A DNA stretch of 13,331 nucleotides from Microcaldota archaeon (GTDB lineage Archaea; Micrarchaeota; Micrarchaeia; Anstonellales; Bilamarchaeaceae), in contig JAHFGR010000015.1 of NCBI GenBank assembly GCA_023247345.1, positions 1 to 13,331 of the forward strand, in the 5' to 3' direction. The position numbers were made by a program, and so were the translations under genes. Below are positions 1-7,996 of the stretch, one piece after another. The notes beneath the pieces are model-generated. The model had not been told where the DNA came from and made no database searches. It worked only from the letters and a program-made list of their open reading frames with translations. Each line of letters begins with the position of its first letter. Position 1 is the stretch's first letter.

Positions 1-509
1 GGCGCATGACCGATTACAAAAATCCGTTTTTTATTCTGGAGTTAGCTAAAAAACTTAAGGATGAGCATTTTGTAATGGTTGGGCGGGGTAATCTTTCTGA
101 TAAAATAAAATTAGCTTCCAAGAACTTGGGTAATGTCGAAATTATTGATTTTGTAGATGAGAAAGAAGAGTTATATAAGAACTATTATGGAAAGGCGAAG
201 GTACTGGTACACCCTCCATATCACGAACCTGTAGGTTTTGTCATAATCGAAGCACTTTCAACTTCTACGTCCGTTCTGGCATCTGTGAATGTAGGTGCAT
301 CTGGTTTTTTACCTGATGAATGGACAATAAAAGGGTATGAAATTGAAGACTGGGTCAATGCGATAAAAAAAATTGACGATTCAAGCATTAAGAAGGCAGA
401 AAGAACTTTCGAGACGGAAAACCTGAATATAAACAGCATATATTTTAAAAAAGCTGCCGCTGATATTAGGAATTTTATGGATAGTAAAGGTTGGTTCACT
501 CACAGATAA
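1..509 (+). CDS. GT4-family glycosyltransferase, C-terminal part (5' end outside the window)
   Basis: The frame is open to the left edge, so the gene is 5'-truncated by the window. The ATG at 6 is probably internal, because Arg-Met-Thr-Asp-Tyr-Lys-Asn-Pro resembles the G-R-x(4)-K-N-P nucleotide-sugar loop that opens the second Rossmann domain of GT4 enzymes. Counting from that Met, a hydrophobic strand ending in VGRG (24-28) and the E-x7-E donor-binding motif (E74 to E82, in HEPVGFVIIE) are visible. These enzymes transfer a sugar from an NDP-sugar to a growing glycan on the cytoplasmic face of the membrane. The acceptor and donor cannot be read from the sequence. It ends with TAA at 507-509 and converges on the SDR gene, leaving 19 bases between the stops. 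The residues after the fold (about 130-167) are polar and not informative. Confidence 0.85.
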   Translation, partial: RMTDYKNPFFILELAKKLKDEHFVMVGRGNLSDKIKLASKNLGNVEIIDFVDEKEELYKNYYGKAKVLVHPPYHEPVGFVIIEALSTSTSVLASVNVGASGFLPDEWTIKGYEIEDWVNAIKKIDDSSIKKAERTFETENLNINSIYFKKAAADIRNFMDSKGWFTHR

Positions 510-528
510 TGATTGACTTTTGCAGCTT

Positions 529-1422
529 TTAATATTTATCTGCAGCTACTTTCTCATAATCTATCAGGTTCTTGTTTTTGGCATACCAATCGTATAATTC
601 CTTGATACCATCATCTACATCAGTAAATTTGAAGTTTTTTATTTCTTCTTTTAGCCTGCCATTATCTCCGCTGTACTCTGGGTTTATGCCTTCGTTTTTT
701 ACAATAATGTCAACATTTTTTCCTGATATCTTTTTGACTTTCTTTGCAAGTGTCAGAAGATCTATTGATTTATCTGGAGTGATATTGTAGTACTTGTAAT
801 TGCCAATGTTTTCGATAAAATAATCCATTATTCTGACAAGGTCATTAACATAGATATAATCGAAAAAAACATTTTTGTTGGTTATTGTGATGGGCAAATC
901 AAATATCGTTTTACATATTGCATTAGAGATAAATCGTATCTCGTAGTCTTCGTATTTTCCATAGCAGCCGAATATCCTAAGGACTACTACGCCATCCAGT
1001 TTCTCTAGATATTTAGAGCATACATATTTGTAAAAACCGTAATCATCTTTAGGGATCGAATTACCAAAAAAATCCTCTTTAACCTTACAAAGTCGGTTAT
1101 CTTTACCATATTCAGCTCCACTACCAATACTTATCATCCTTTTGAAATGCTTGCTACAGCGAACGATATTGAAAAAAATTCTGAGGTTCGTACCAAAGAG
1201 GTCTTTATCAGTACGAACTTTGTGGTTTACCCCAATTGCAGCAGTATGTACAACAACATCAAAAGCGTGAGATTTTATATAATCTTCAACTGCCTCCATA
1301 TCTTCAAGGTCGAGTTCACTGTGAGTTGGTGCAGAAATATCATGTTTTTCATAGAGTTGTTCAAGAATATTTCGACCTATGAATCCGTTGCCGCCGGTCA
1401 AAAAAATGTTTTTTTTAGCCAT
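529..1422 (-). CDS. NAD-dependent epimerase/reductase (extended SDR) of the CDP-sugar operon
   Basis: This is a 297-residue extended short-chain dehydrogenase acting on a nucleotide sugar. It shows the N-terminal NAD(P)-binding motif TGGNGFIG (9-16), a substrate-side serine in ISIGSGAEYG (97-106) and the catalytic pair Y128-xxx-K132 in YGFYK. It lies last in the leftward operon, 71 bases after rfbG, with no clear GGTG ribosome site (only GTGAG close to the ATG). An in-frame TGA upstream rules out a longer start. From its position it should reduce or epimerise the product of the upstream enzymes. In the known yersiniose pathway, an SDR (YerF) reduces the branch carbonyl after YerE has added a two-carbon unit, and this gene could do the equivalent. 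GDP-fucose synthase-like, paratose/abequose synthase-like or simple 4-ketoreductase roles are also possible. The family is sure; the substrate is not. Confidence 0.85.
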   Translation of the reverse strand: MAKKNIFLTGGNGFIGRNILEQLYEKHDISAPTHSELDLEDMEAVEDYIKSHAFDVVVHTAAIGVNHKVRTDKDLFGTNLRIFFNIVRCSKHFKRMISIGSGAEYGKDNRLCKVKEDFFGNSIPKDDYGFYKYVCSKYLEKLDGVVVLRIFGCYGKYEDYEIRFISNAICKTIFDLPITITNKNVFFDYIYVNDLVRIMDYFIENIGNYKYYNITPDKSIDLLTLAKKVKKISGKNVDIIVKNEGINPEYSGDNGRLKEEIKNFKFTDVDDGIKELYDWYAKNKNLIDYEKVAADKY

Positions 1423-1493
1423 GTACTCACAGAAATGTCAGGTAATACAAAATCTAAACATGGTAGCCATTGTAAGACCAAGTTCTGATTATA

Positions 1494-2474
1494 CTATTCT
1501 GTCTTAGTTTTTGAATGTTGTCTGTACCACGGAATGGTTTCTCTTAGTCCGTTCTCAATGGAATACCTTGGTTCCCAGTTAAGCAACTTCTTTGCCTTTT
1601 CGCTGGACAGGTACTGTTTCTTGATTTCTGCAGTGACCTCATTGAGCACCACTGGCTCAAGTTTCGAGTTCATCTCTTTCAAAATTATCTTAGCCAGTTC
1701 TAGTACAGTAATCTTGTTTTTGGTACTGAAATTGAATGCCTCACCTACAATTTCCTTTTTTTCCATATTTTCTGCAAGACGTAAATAGGCTTCTGCAGCG
1801 TCTTTCGCATAAATATAGTCGCGTACATATGTGCCATCACTTCTTATAGTAGGCTGTTCTCCCAAAAGTATTGATCTAATTGTTCCAGGTATTATCCTAT
1901 TAAAATTAAGGTCTCCAGGACCGTATATATTGCCACATCTTGCTATGCAAACCGGCAGCCCGTAAGTATGATAATATGATTGCGTAATAAGATCTGAACA
2001 GCTTTTGGAAACATCATAGGGGTATCTCCCCTGAAGTGGCGTCTCCTCGGTGTAGGGTAGTTTTTCCTGATCTCCATAAGCTTTATCTGAAGATGCAACT
2101 ACGACTCTTTTTACCAGCTTTGAATTTCTGCATGCTTCAAGGACATTCCAAGTTCCTTCTATGTTGGATTTAAATGTTGAAATCGGAGAGCGCTTTGCAG
2201 TGCCAACTATTGTCTGGGCGCCCAGATGCATTACTGTATCTATCTCGTATTCGTTTATTGTTCGTTCAACTTCATAATAATTTTCCAACTCGCCCCTTGC
2301 TACATTGGTTTTTTTCAAAACACTTGTTTCGAATAATCTAGAGGAAGGTACCTCGTCTCTCATGAGTATGGTTAAATCTGCTCCTTTCTCAGACAGTATG
2401 CCAACTAGCCACGAACCCAAAAGGCCAGATCCACCTGTAATCAAAACATTCTTTTGAAACCAAAAATTTTTCAT
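1494..2474 (-). CDS. rfbG: CDP-glucose 4,6-dehydratase
   Basis: The protein converts CDP-D-glucose to CDP-4-keto-6-deoxy-D-glucose through an NAD+-mediated internal hydride transfer. At 326 residues it is a little shorter than typical members (about 355). It has the Rossmann motif TGGSGLLG (13-20), the serine strand [11 protein letters not shown] (124-134), catalytic Y153-xxx-K157 in PYDVSK, and the family-typical [18 protein letters not shown] (181-198) and [10 protein letters not shown] (211-220) blocks, which separate CDP-glucose dehydratases from dTDP-glucose ones. The ATG follows the rfbF stop directly (TAAATG), and GGTG inside the end of rfbF may serve as its ribosome site, so the two genes are translationally coupled. 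It uses the product of RfbF. No RfbH partner is present in the window, so the keto sugar probably goes to the transketolase pair and/or the downstream SDR. Confidence 0.93.
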   Translation of the reverse strand: MKNFWFQKNVLITGGSGLLGSWLVGILSEKGADLTILMRDEVPSSRLFETSVLKKTNVARGELENYYEVERTINEYEIDTVMHLGAQTIVGTAKRSPISTFKSNIEGTWNVLEACRNSKLVKRVVVASSDKAYGDQEKLPYTEETPLQGRYPYDVSKSCSDLITQSYYHTYGLPVCIARCGNIYGPGDLNFNRIIPGTIRSILLGEQPTIRSDGTYVRDYIYAKDAAEAYLRLAENMEKKEIVGEAFNFSTKNKITVLELAKIILKEMNSKLEPVVLNEVTAEIKKQYLSSEKAKKLLNWEPRYSIENGLRETIPWYRQHSKTKTE

Positions 2475-3263
2475 TTATTTCCACACCTTCCATGGCACTT
2501 TCCCAGAATCCCACATAGAATTAAGATCTACATAATCTCGATAAGTATCCATAGCATGCCAGAAACCTTCATGTTTAAACATAGAAAATTGTTGCTTTTC
2601 TACTAACTTTCTAAAAGGTCCGGATTCTAAAACATAAGTATCTGTATCTTCAAGATAATCGAATATCTCTCTTTTAAATGCAAAAAAACCACCACTAACA
2701 TAATCAAAAAGAACAGGTTTTTCAACAAAGTCTTTTATTAAAGAATCCTTTCCGGGTTTTATCATACCCCATCTTGAATGAGGGTGCACTGCAGTTAAGG
2801 TAGCTATGGTATTCTGTTTTTTATGAAAATCATAAAGTTCCTTAATGTTGAGATTTGATAAACCATCTCCATAAGTAGCAAGAAAATTATCTCCTTGTAT
2901 ATATTTTTCAATCTTTTTTATCCTAGCGCCAGTCTGAGCTTTTAAACCAGTCTCAGCAAAAGTTATATTCCAATCCTCTTCAACATTTCCGTGATAGAAT
3001 ACCTCTTTTGCATGGTTTTTTAGATTTATAGTGAAATCATTGTGCATTAACCCATGGGATACAAAAAACTGCTTTATTATTTCACCTTTATAACCGAGAC
3101 AGAGAACAAAATCATTAAAACCATAATAAGAGTATGTCTTCATAATATGCCAAAGAATTGGCATTCCACCTATTGTGACCATGGGTTTTGGTTTATACTC
3201 TGTCTCTTCTCGTAAACGAGTTCCTTCTCCGCCACATAAAATAACTACCTTTGGCTTTTCCAT
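2475..3263 (-). CDS. rfbF: Glucose-1-phosphate cytidylyltransferase
   Basis: This enzyme joins CTP and alpha-D-glucose 1-phosphate to give CDP-glucose and pyrophosphate, committing glucose to CDP-deoxysugar synthesis. Numbered from the chosen ATG (262 residues, usual family length about 257), it has the nucleotide loop LCGGEGTR (9-16), the conserved KPKP (24-27), metal-binding Asp in TYGDG (D133), the sugar-site block HPHSRWG (160-166), EKP (181-183) with GGFF (191-194), and a second metal-site Asp in AMDTYRD (D239). A GTG at 3270-3272 would add three residues, but GGTGA at 3269-3273 is five bases from the ATG at 3261-3263, the same spacing as other genes here, so I read the GTG as part of the ribosome site. 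It lies about 20 bases after the transketolase C subunit and abuts rfbG. Confidence 0.94.
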   Translation of the reverse strand: MEKPKVVILCGGEGTRLREETEYKPKPMVTIGGMPILWHIMKTYSYYGFNDFVLCLGYKGEIIKQFFVSHGLMHNDFTINLKNHAKEVFYHGNVEEDWNITFAETGLKAQTGARIKKIEKYIQGDNFLATYGDGLSNLNIKELYDFHKKQNTIATLTAVHPHSRWGMIKPGKDSLIKDFVEKPVLFDYVSGGFFAFKREIFDYLEDTDTYVLESGPFRKLVEKQQFSMFKHEGFWHAMDTYRDYVDLNSMWDSGKVPWKVWK

Positions 3264-3282
3264 ATTAGTCACCAGAACAAGA

Positions 3283-4209
3283 TTATTTAATATCAGTAAA
3301 GGTTTTTATAATATAACTTTCGACATCTTGTAATCCCAAACCACTTTTTTCTCTAAGATACTTGTGGCTACCTATATATTTGCAAAAAGAATCCGGTAAG
3401 CCTATTCTTCTAAACACTACCTGCTTTTCATATTCTGCTAAAATCTCTGCAACTGCAGTACCTAATCCACCAATAACACTATGTTCCTCTATAGTAAAAA
3501 TTGCCTTTACCTTCTCTGCAAATTTTATTATAGCATCTTTATCTATTGGTTTGACCGTATGCATACTTATAAGTCCAACTGAGATCCCTTTTTTATTTAA
3601 ATTCAAGCAAACAATTTTCGCAAGATCTAAAGTATTGCCAGTAGATATGATAACTAGATCATCACCATCAATAACTAAAATAGATTTTCCTATTACAAAA
3701 TCAGGTTTAATTTTATGAACAATCGGATCTCCACCCCTACCAAGTCTTATGTAAACTGGGCCAGGGTGTTTATAAGCGGCTTTAGTAGCCAAATCAGTTT
3801 CAATAGGATCTCCAGGACAAATAACAACCATATTAGGTAAAGATCTCATAATAGAAATATCCTCTATAGAATGATGGGTTGGCCCTAGAGAACCATAAAC
3901 CAGACCACCACCAGAACCAACTAATTTAACATTGGCATTTTGGTAGCATACATCATCCCTAACTTGCTCGAAACAACGCATAGTTACAAAAGGAACTATT
4001 GAATATGTGAATGCAATTTTTCCAGACAAAGCTAGTCCGGCAGCTATACCGGTCATATTTGCCTCAGCTACGCCAACATTAATAAACTTGGTTGGAAAAT
4101 CATGTTGAAAAGTTTCAAAAACACTATATCCCATATCCCCGCTTACCAAGAAAACATTTTTATCATTTTTAGCTATTTCATATAGCGCCTTGACAAAAGA
4201 ATTTCTCAT
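3283..4209 (-). CDS. Transketolase-like protein, C-terminal subunit
   Basis: This 308-residue protein corresponds to the pyrimidine-binding and C-terminal domains of transketolase and works with the N subunit encoded just upstream. It contains the catalytic glutamate in NVGVAEANMTGIAAGLAL (E49), which activates the thiamine diphosphate pyrimidine ring. It also has the aromatic cofactor-contact region FTYSIVPFVTMRCFEQ (67-82) and the conserved GPTHHSIED (109-117). Transketolase_C covers about 180-300. The ATG overlaps the N-subunit stop by four bases (ATGA), with AAGGAG 11 bases upstream inside the N-subunit gene, so the two are made together. Split transketolases are common in archaea for pentose supply. 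Here the pair heads a CDP-sugar operon, which suggests a dedicated role in glycan precursor synthesis, perhaps adding a two-carbon ketol unit to a keto sugar. Confidence 0.9.
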   Translation of the reverse strand: MRNSFVKALYEIAKNDKNVFLVSGDMGYSVFETFQHDFPTKFINVGVAEANMTGIAAGLALSGKIAFTYSIVPFVTMRCFEQVRDDVCYQNANVKLVGSGGGLVYGSLGPTHHSIEDISIMRSLPNMVVICPGDPIETDLATKAAYKHPGPVYIRLGRGGDPIVHKIKPDFVIGKSILVIDGDDLVIISTGNTLDLAKIVCLNLNKKGISVGLISMHTVKPIDKDAIIKFAEKVKAIFTIEEHSVIGGLGTAVAEILAEYEKQVVFRRIGLPDSFCKYIGSHKYLREKSGLGLQDVESYIIKTFTDIK

Positions 4210-5018
4210 TTCTGATCCAGCTCCTTAAGCGCCTGATTATACTGAACAGAATCAGGTGATTTATAATGCCAATCGAGTTGATTTTCCATAAACGAAATGC
4301 CTCTTCCCTTAATTGTATGGGCGATAACAACACTCGGTTTATTTTTTTCGAATGGAACGTTTGATAATGCATCCAATAACTCTTCTGTATTATGACCATC
4401 GACTTCTTTTACTGCCCATCCGAACGAGCGCCATTTATCTGAAAAAGGCTCGAGATCCATAACATCCTTAACAAAACCAAAGCTTTGTATTTTATTATAA
4501 TCTACAATTGCAATAACATTGCCCATTTTATAATGACCCGCAGCCATTATCGCTTCCCAAACAGAACCTTCATCACATTCTCCGTCACTCATTAAAACAA
4601 AAATACGATGATCTGATTTATCTATTTTTGCTGCAATGGCCATACCTAACCCAAGAGAAAGACCATGCCCTAGAGAGCCTGTAGATGCCTCAATACCTGG
4701 AGCTGTACCCAAGGTAGAATGACCGAATAGTTTCCCTCCATCTAGATAAAACTCACTAAGCAAAGTTGGAGGAAAAAAACCTCTCTCAGCCAAAACTGCA
4801 TAAAGACCAGTACAACCATGACCTTTACTAAGTATAAAACGATCTCTATTTGGATCATGTGGAGACTTGGGATCGATTTTAAGTATTTTAAAGTATAACA
4901 CTGTAAGAATTTCAACTATGGAAAGCGCAGTACCTGCGTGTGAAGATTTGGCTTTAGTTACCATCTCAATAATTTTTTTTCTTATATTTTTAGCATGCTC
5001 TTTCAAATGCTCTTCCAT
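4206..5018 (-). CDS. Transketolase-like protein, N-terminal subunit
   Basis: This 270-residue thiamine-diphosphate-binding subunit is the first gene of the leftward operon. Visible motifs are the active-site region SSHAGTALS (25-33, H27), LSKGHG (63-68, H67), TGSLGHGL (113-120, H118), the ThDP/metal motif beginning SDGECDEG (144-151) and reaching N175 in DYNK, then IKGRGISFME (236-245) and H251. The usual opening G of the GDG motif is Ser, and the SGHPGG block seen in housekeeping transketolases reads SSHAGT, so this is a divergent member. The start is supported by AGGTG five bases upstream (5024-5028). It should form a heterotetramer with the C subunit. Ordinary sugar-phosphate transketolase activity for ribose synthesis is the main alternative to a role in branched sugar formation. 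Confidence 0.9.
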   Translation of the reverse strand: MEEHLKEHAKNIRKKIIEMVTKAKSSHAGTALSIVEILTVLYFKILKIDPKSPHDPNRDRFILSKGHGCTGLYAVLAERGFFPPTLLSEFYLDGGKLFGHSTLGTAPGIEASTGSLGHGLSLGLGMAIAAKIDKSDHRIFVLMSDGECDEGSVWEAIMAAGHYKMGNVIAIVDYNKIQSFGFVKDVMDLEPFSDKWRSFGWAVKEVDGHNTEELLDALSNVPFEKNKPSVVIAHTIKGRGISFMENQLDWHYKSPDSVQYNQALKELDQK

Positions 5019-5093
5019 AAATGCACCTAGATAAATAATATAAATTAATATATAAACGTGAGAATATTAAATATATACGTATAATCTTCAGAT
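5019..5093. promoter_or_regulatory. Divergent promoter region between the CDP-sugar operon and the glycosyltransferase-asnB pair
   Basis: This 75-base, very AT-rich gap separates the two head-to-head operons. Rightward, TTAAATATATA (5067-5077) lies 17-27 bases before the ATG at 5094, which has no ribosome site, consistent with a leaderless transcript. Leftward, the strand reads a TATA-like TTTATATT around 5038-5045, then AGGTG (5024-5028) five bases before the transketolase ATG. No operator repeat stands out. Box assignments are by eye in a sequence that is AT-rich throughout. Confidence 0.5.
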
Positions 5094-6242
5094 ATGAAAA
5101 TTCTAATGATAACAACTGATTTTCCATATAGAACAGATGATGGAACGATTATTCAGGGTGGCGGAAGTGAATGTGTAGCCCAATTAGTTGGGGCCCTAAT
5201 AAAAAGGGGCTTTGAAATTGTAATTTTGACAAGGAAAGAACGAAAATACGCAAAAGAACTGTTCGATATAAAAATATACAGAACCAGATCTATAAATTTA
5301 GGATTTAGGGAAAGTAAAATAACACACTCAGTAACTGCATTAGCACCTGCCCTGAATATAATGAGAAAAGAAAAACCAGATATAATACATTCTCATAATC
5401 CACCTGCTGCACTAGTTGCAATAGCTTGCGCAAAGTTATTTAAAAAACCGCATATTCTTACGATGCATGGACCGTGGAGTGGAGTTAGAATTAAAAAAAT
5501 AACAAAAACAATTGCAAGGCTAATTGAAAAATTCGCGGTAAAAAATGCAGACATAGTTACCTGTGATTCAGTTGCACTAAAACAAGATATGGATTACAGT
5601 TACAAAATAAATGCACGCGCAATACAAAATGCAATAGAAGCAGCTAAGTTTAAGATAATAAATCAGAAATCTTCCAGAAAGAAGTTGGGAGTAAAAACAA
5701 AAGATAATATTGTGCTTTTTACTGGGAGATTTGTAGCAGAAAAGGGTTTGCATAATCTACTTGAAGCAGCTAAAAGTCTACTAAATAGATACAATAATTT
5801 AACTTTTTTACTTATTGGTGGAGGATTTGATGAGCATATTATAAAGGATTGGCTTCGAAAAAATTCAAGTTATAATAATAAGATAATTGTTATTCCATTC
5901 CTAAAAAAAGAGATGATGAACTACGCTTACAGAGCTGCTGATATATTTGTATTGCCATCTCTTGCAGAAGGATTAAGCAGATCGCTTATGGAAGCTATGG
6001 CATGTGAAATCCCATGCATTGCTACTTCTGTAGGTGGCAACACAGAATTATTAAAAGATGGTAGCGGTCTTTTAGTAAAATCAAATAACTCTAGTGAACT
6101 GGCAAAAATAATAGAAAAACTGATAACCGATAAAAAACTTGCAAAGAAATTTGGAAAAGAAGGTAGAAAAACAGTAGTAAAGGATTTTTCAGTAGAAAAA
6201 AGAGTAAATGAGTTTATCAAAATATATAACTCAGTGATATAA
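5094..6242 (+). CDS. GT4-family glycosyltransferase
   Basis: This complete 382-residue GT-B fold retaining glycosyltransferase builds a surface polysaccharide or glycolipid at the cytoplasmic membrane face. The N-terminal acceptor domain starts MKILMITTDFPY with a glycine-rich loop QGGGSE (21-26) and has HSHNPP (99-104) and MHGPW (124-128). The C-terminal donor domain carries GRFVAEKG (211-218), LLIGGG (239-244) and the E-x7-E motif E292 to E300 in EGLSRSLME. No membrane segment is evident. It begins the rightward operon, probably leaderless, and its TAA overlaps the asnB ATG by one base (TAATG at 6240-6244). Ile is mostly ATA and Arg mostly AGA, in line with the low G+C of this stretch. The donor sugar is unknown; the branched or deoxy CDP-sugar made by the divergent operon is a reasonable candidate. 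Confidence 0.92.
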   Translation: MKILMITTDFPYRTDDGTIIQGGGSECVAQLVGALIKRGFEIVILTRKERKYAKELFDIKIYRTRSINLGFRESKITHSVTALAPALNIMRKEKPDIIHSHNPPAALVAIACAKLFKKPHILTMHGPWSGVRIKKITKTIARLIEKFAVKNADIVTCDSVALKQDMDYSYKINARAIQNAIEAAKFKIINQKSSRKKLGVKTKDNIVLFTGRFVAEKGLHNLLEAAKSLLNRYNNLTFLLIGGGFDEHIIKDWLRKNSSYNNKIIVIPFLKKEMMNYAYRAADIFVLPSLAEGLSRSLMEAMACEIPCIATSVGGNTELLKDGSGLLVKSNNSSELAKIIEKLITDKKLAKKFGKEGRKTVVKDFSVEKRVNEFIKIYNSVI

Positions 6243-7987
6243 TGTGCGGCATAGCAGGATTTTTTGGTTTCGAAGATAAAACTCTAATAAAAAAAATGCT
6301 CGATAGGATAGTGTACAGAGGTCCTGATGATAGTGGTATTTATATAGACAAAAATATTTGTCTTGGTAATAGGAGGTTAAGCATAATAGATGTAGCCGGC
6401 GGAAAACAACCTATTCATAACGAAGATGAAACTATTTGGACAGTTTATAATGGCGAGATATACAATTATTTAAACCTAAAAAAAGAATTAGAAGAAGCTG
6501 GCCATAAATTTTATACACAAAGTGATACAGAAGTATTAGTTCACGCTTATGAACAATGGGGCAAAGATTTTGTAAAAAAACTTAGAGGTATATTTGCATT
6601 CGCGATTTACGACACCAAAAATAAAAAATTAATATTAGGTAGAGACGAGGCAGGAGTCAAGCCACTTTATTATACATTATTGAAAAATTCTATAATATTT
6701 GGCTCAGAAATAAAGTGTATCCTGGAACATAAAGAAGTTAAGAAAATGATAAATAAAAACGCTCTGGATTGTTATTTTACTTTTAATAGTGTACTTGGAG
6801 ATGAAACACTTTTTGAAGGTATAAAAAAACTACCTCCAGCGCATATACTAGTTCATGATGGAAAAAAACTAAAAATTGAAAGATACTGGAGATACCAGCT
6901 AGAACTAGAAGAAATTTCACCTTCTGTAGCAGAAAAAAGAATTCTTGAATTAATAAAAGACGGCATAAAAAGTCAGCTTATGAGTGAAGTGCCACTTGGT
7001 GCCTTTCTATCAGGTGGTATAGATTCAAGCACTGTTGTAGGAATCATGAGTAAAATGTTGGACAAACCAGTCAAAACTTTTACTGTTGGATTTAGGCAAG
7101 AAAATGATGAGTTAGAATATGCTAAAATAGCAGCTGAAGAATTCGGAACGGATCATCATGAGATATTTGTAGAGGATAGTGATGTCATAAAAATATTGCC
7201 AACGCTGGCTTATCATTTTGATGATTTAAGCGCAGATGCAGCTATGGTACCTACATATTTAGTATCAAAATTCGCTAAAAAATATGTAACTGTTGTTCTT
7301 ACTGGAGAAGGCGGAGATGAAATATTCGCAGGATATAATAGATATAAACCATTTAGCGATTTGCTTTTCTTTGTGCCCAAACAAATAAAGATGTCGATAT
7401 TTAAAAATGCAATGACCGTATTTGATAAGGACTCAAAAGACAAGCTTTACTCTGAACAATTTCTTGATAATACTAAGAACATAAATAACTATAGTTTTTT
7501 AGACTATTATTTTAATAATAAAAATAACTTAAATAGTGCTCTATTGTTCGGCTTTGAAGAGATTTTGCCTAACCAGCTTTTAGCAAAAGTCGACAAAACA
7601 ACAATGGCAAATTCAATTGAAGCACGCGTTCCACTATTAGATAAATATTTAGTAGAATACTCTGGAAGAATAAACTCTAATATGAAAATGAGGTTTTTAA
7701 ATAATAAATATATATTCAAGAAAGCCGTTTCCCCGATTGTTCCAGAAATAATAAGAAAAAGAAAAAAACACGGTTTTGTTTCTCCTATTTCAAAATGGTT
7801 TAAAGAAGAGCTAGGTGATTATGCTATAGAGACTTTAAGCCAGAATGGGTTAATAGATAATTACGTAAAGAAAGAATACGTTGAGGATTTACTAAAGAAG
7901 GTTAAATCAGGAGGAAATAGAAAAGAAGTAAACAAAATTTGGGCGCTGTTAATGTTTAAATTATGGCTAGATAAATATTTTAACTAA
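6242..7987 (+). CDS. asnB: Asparagine synthetase (glutamine-hydrolysing), class II amidotransferase
   Basis: This 581-residue two-domain enzyme takes ammonia from glutamine and amidates an adenylated carboxylate. The start is fixed by Cys2 (MCGIAGFFG), the Ntn nucleophile exposed after Met removal. The glutaminase domain (about 1-190) has RRLSIID (44-50), NGEIYN (70-75) and SDTEV (94-98). The synthetase domain has the PP-loop SGGIDSS (257-263) followed by a typical AsnB C-terminal region ending in the TTMANSIEARVPLLD block. It overlaps the preceding glycosyltransferase, with GTGAT just upstream as a possible ribosome site. AsnB-type proteins are frequent in polysaccharide loci, where some are thought to amidate uronic acids or other glycan carboxyls. 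The sequence does not decide between that and ordinary asparagine supply. It ends nine bases from the convergent LamG gene. Confidence 0.93.
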   Translation: MCGIAGFFGFEDKTLIKKMLDRIVYRGPDDSGIYIDKNICLGNRRLSIIDVAGGKQPIHNEDETIWTVYNGEIYNYLNLKKELEEAGHKFYTQSDTEVLVHAYEQWGKDFVKKLRGIFAFAIYDTKNKKLILGRDEAGVKPLYYTLLKNSIIFGSEIKCILEHKEVKKMINKNALDCYFTFNSVLGDETLFEGIKKLPPAHILVHDGKKLKIERYWRYQLELEEISPSVAEKRILELIKDGIKSQLMSEVPLGAFLSGGIDSSTVVGIMSKMLDKPVKTFTVGFRQENDELEYAKIAAEEFGTDHHEIFVEDSDVIKILPTLAYHFDDLSADAAMVPTYLVSKFAKKYVTVVLTGEGGDEIFAGYNRYKPFSDLLFFVPKQIKMSIFKNAMTVFDKDSKDKLYSEQFLDNTKNINNYSFLDYYFNNKNNLNSALLFGFEEILPNQLLAKVDKTTMANSIEARVPLLDKYLVEYSGRINSNMKMRFLNNKYIFKKAVSPIVPEIIRKRKKHGFVSPISKWFKEELGDYAIETLSQNGLIDNYVKKEYVEDLLKKVKSGGNRKEVNKIWALLMFKLWLDKYFN

Positions 7988-7996
7988 TTTTAATAA

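Noticed and set aside
4178..4399. 73-residue minus-strand frame overlapping the transketolase junction
   Set aside because: It lies in another frame of two well-supported genes and has no motif or ribosome site of note.
529..5018. Classical 3,6-dideoxyhexose (paratose, abequose or tyvelose) operon
   Set aside because: The required RfbH-like PLP/iron-sulfur 3-dehydrase is absent from the window and its expected place is occupied by the transketolase pair. It could still be encoded elsewhere.
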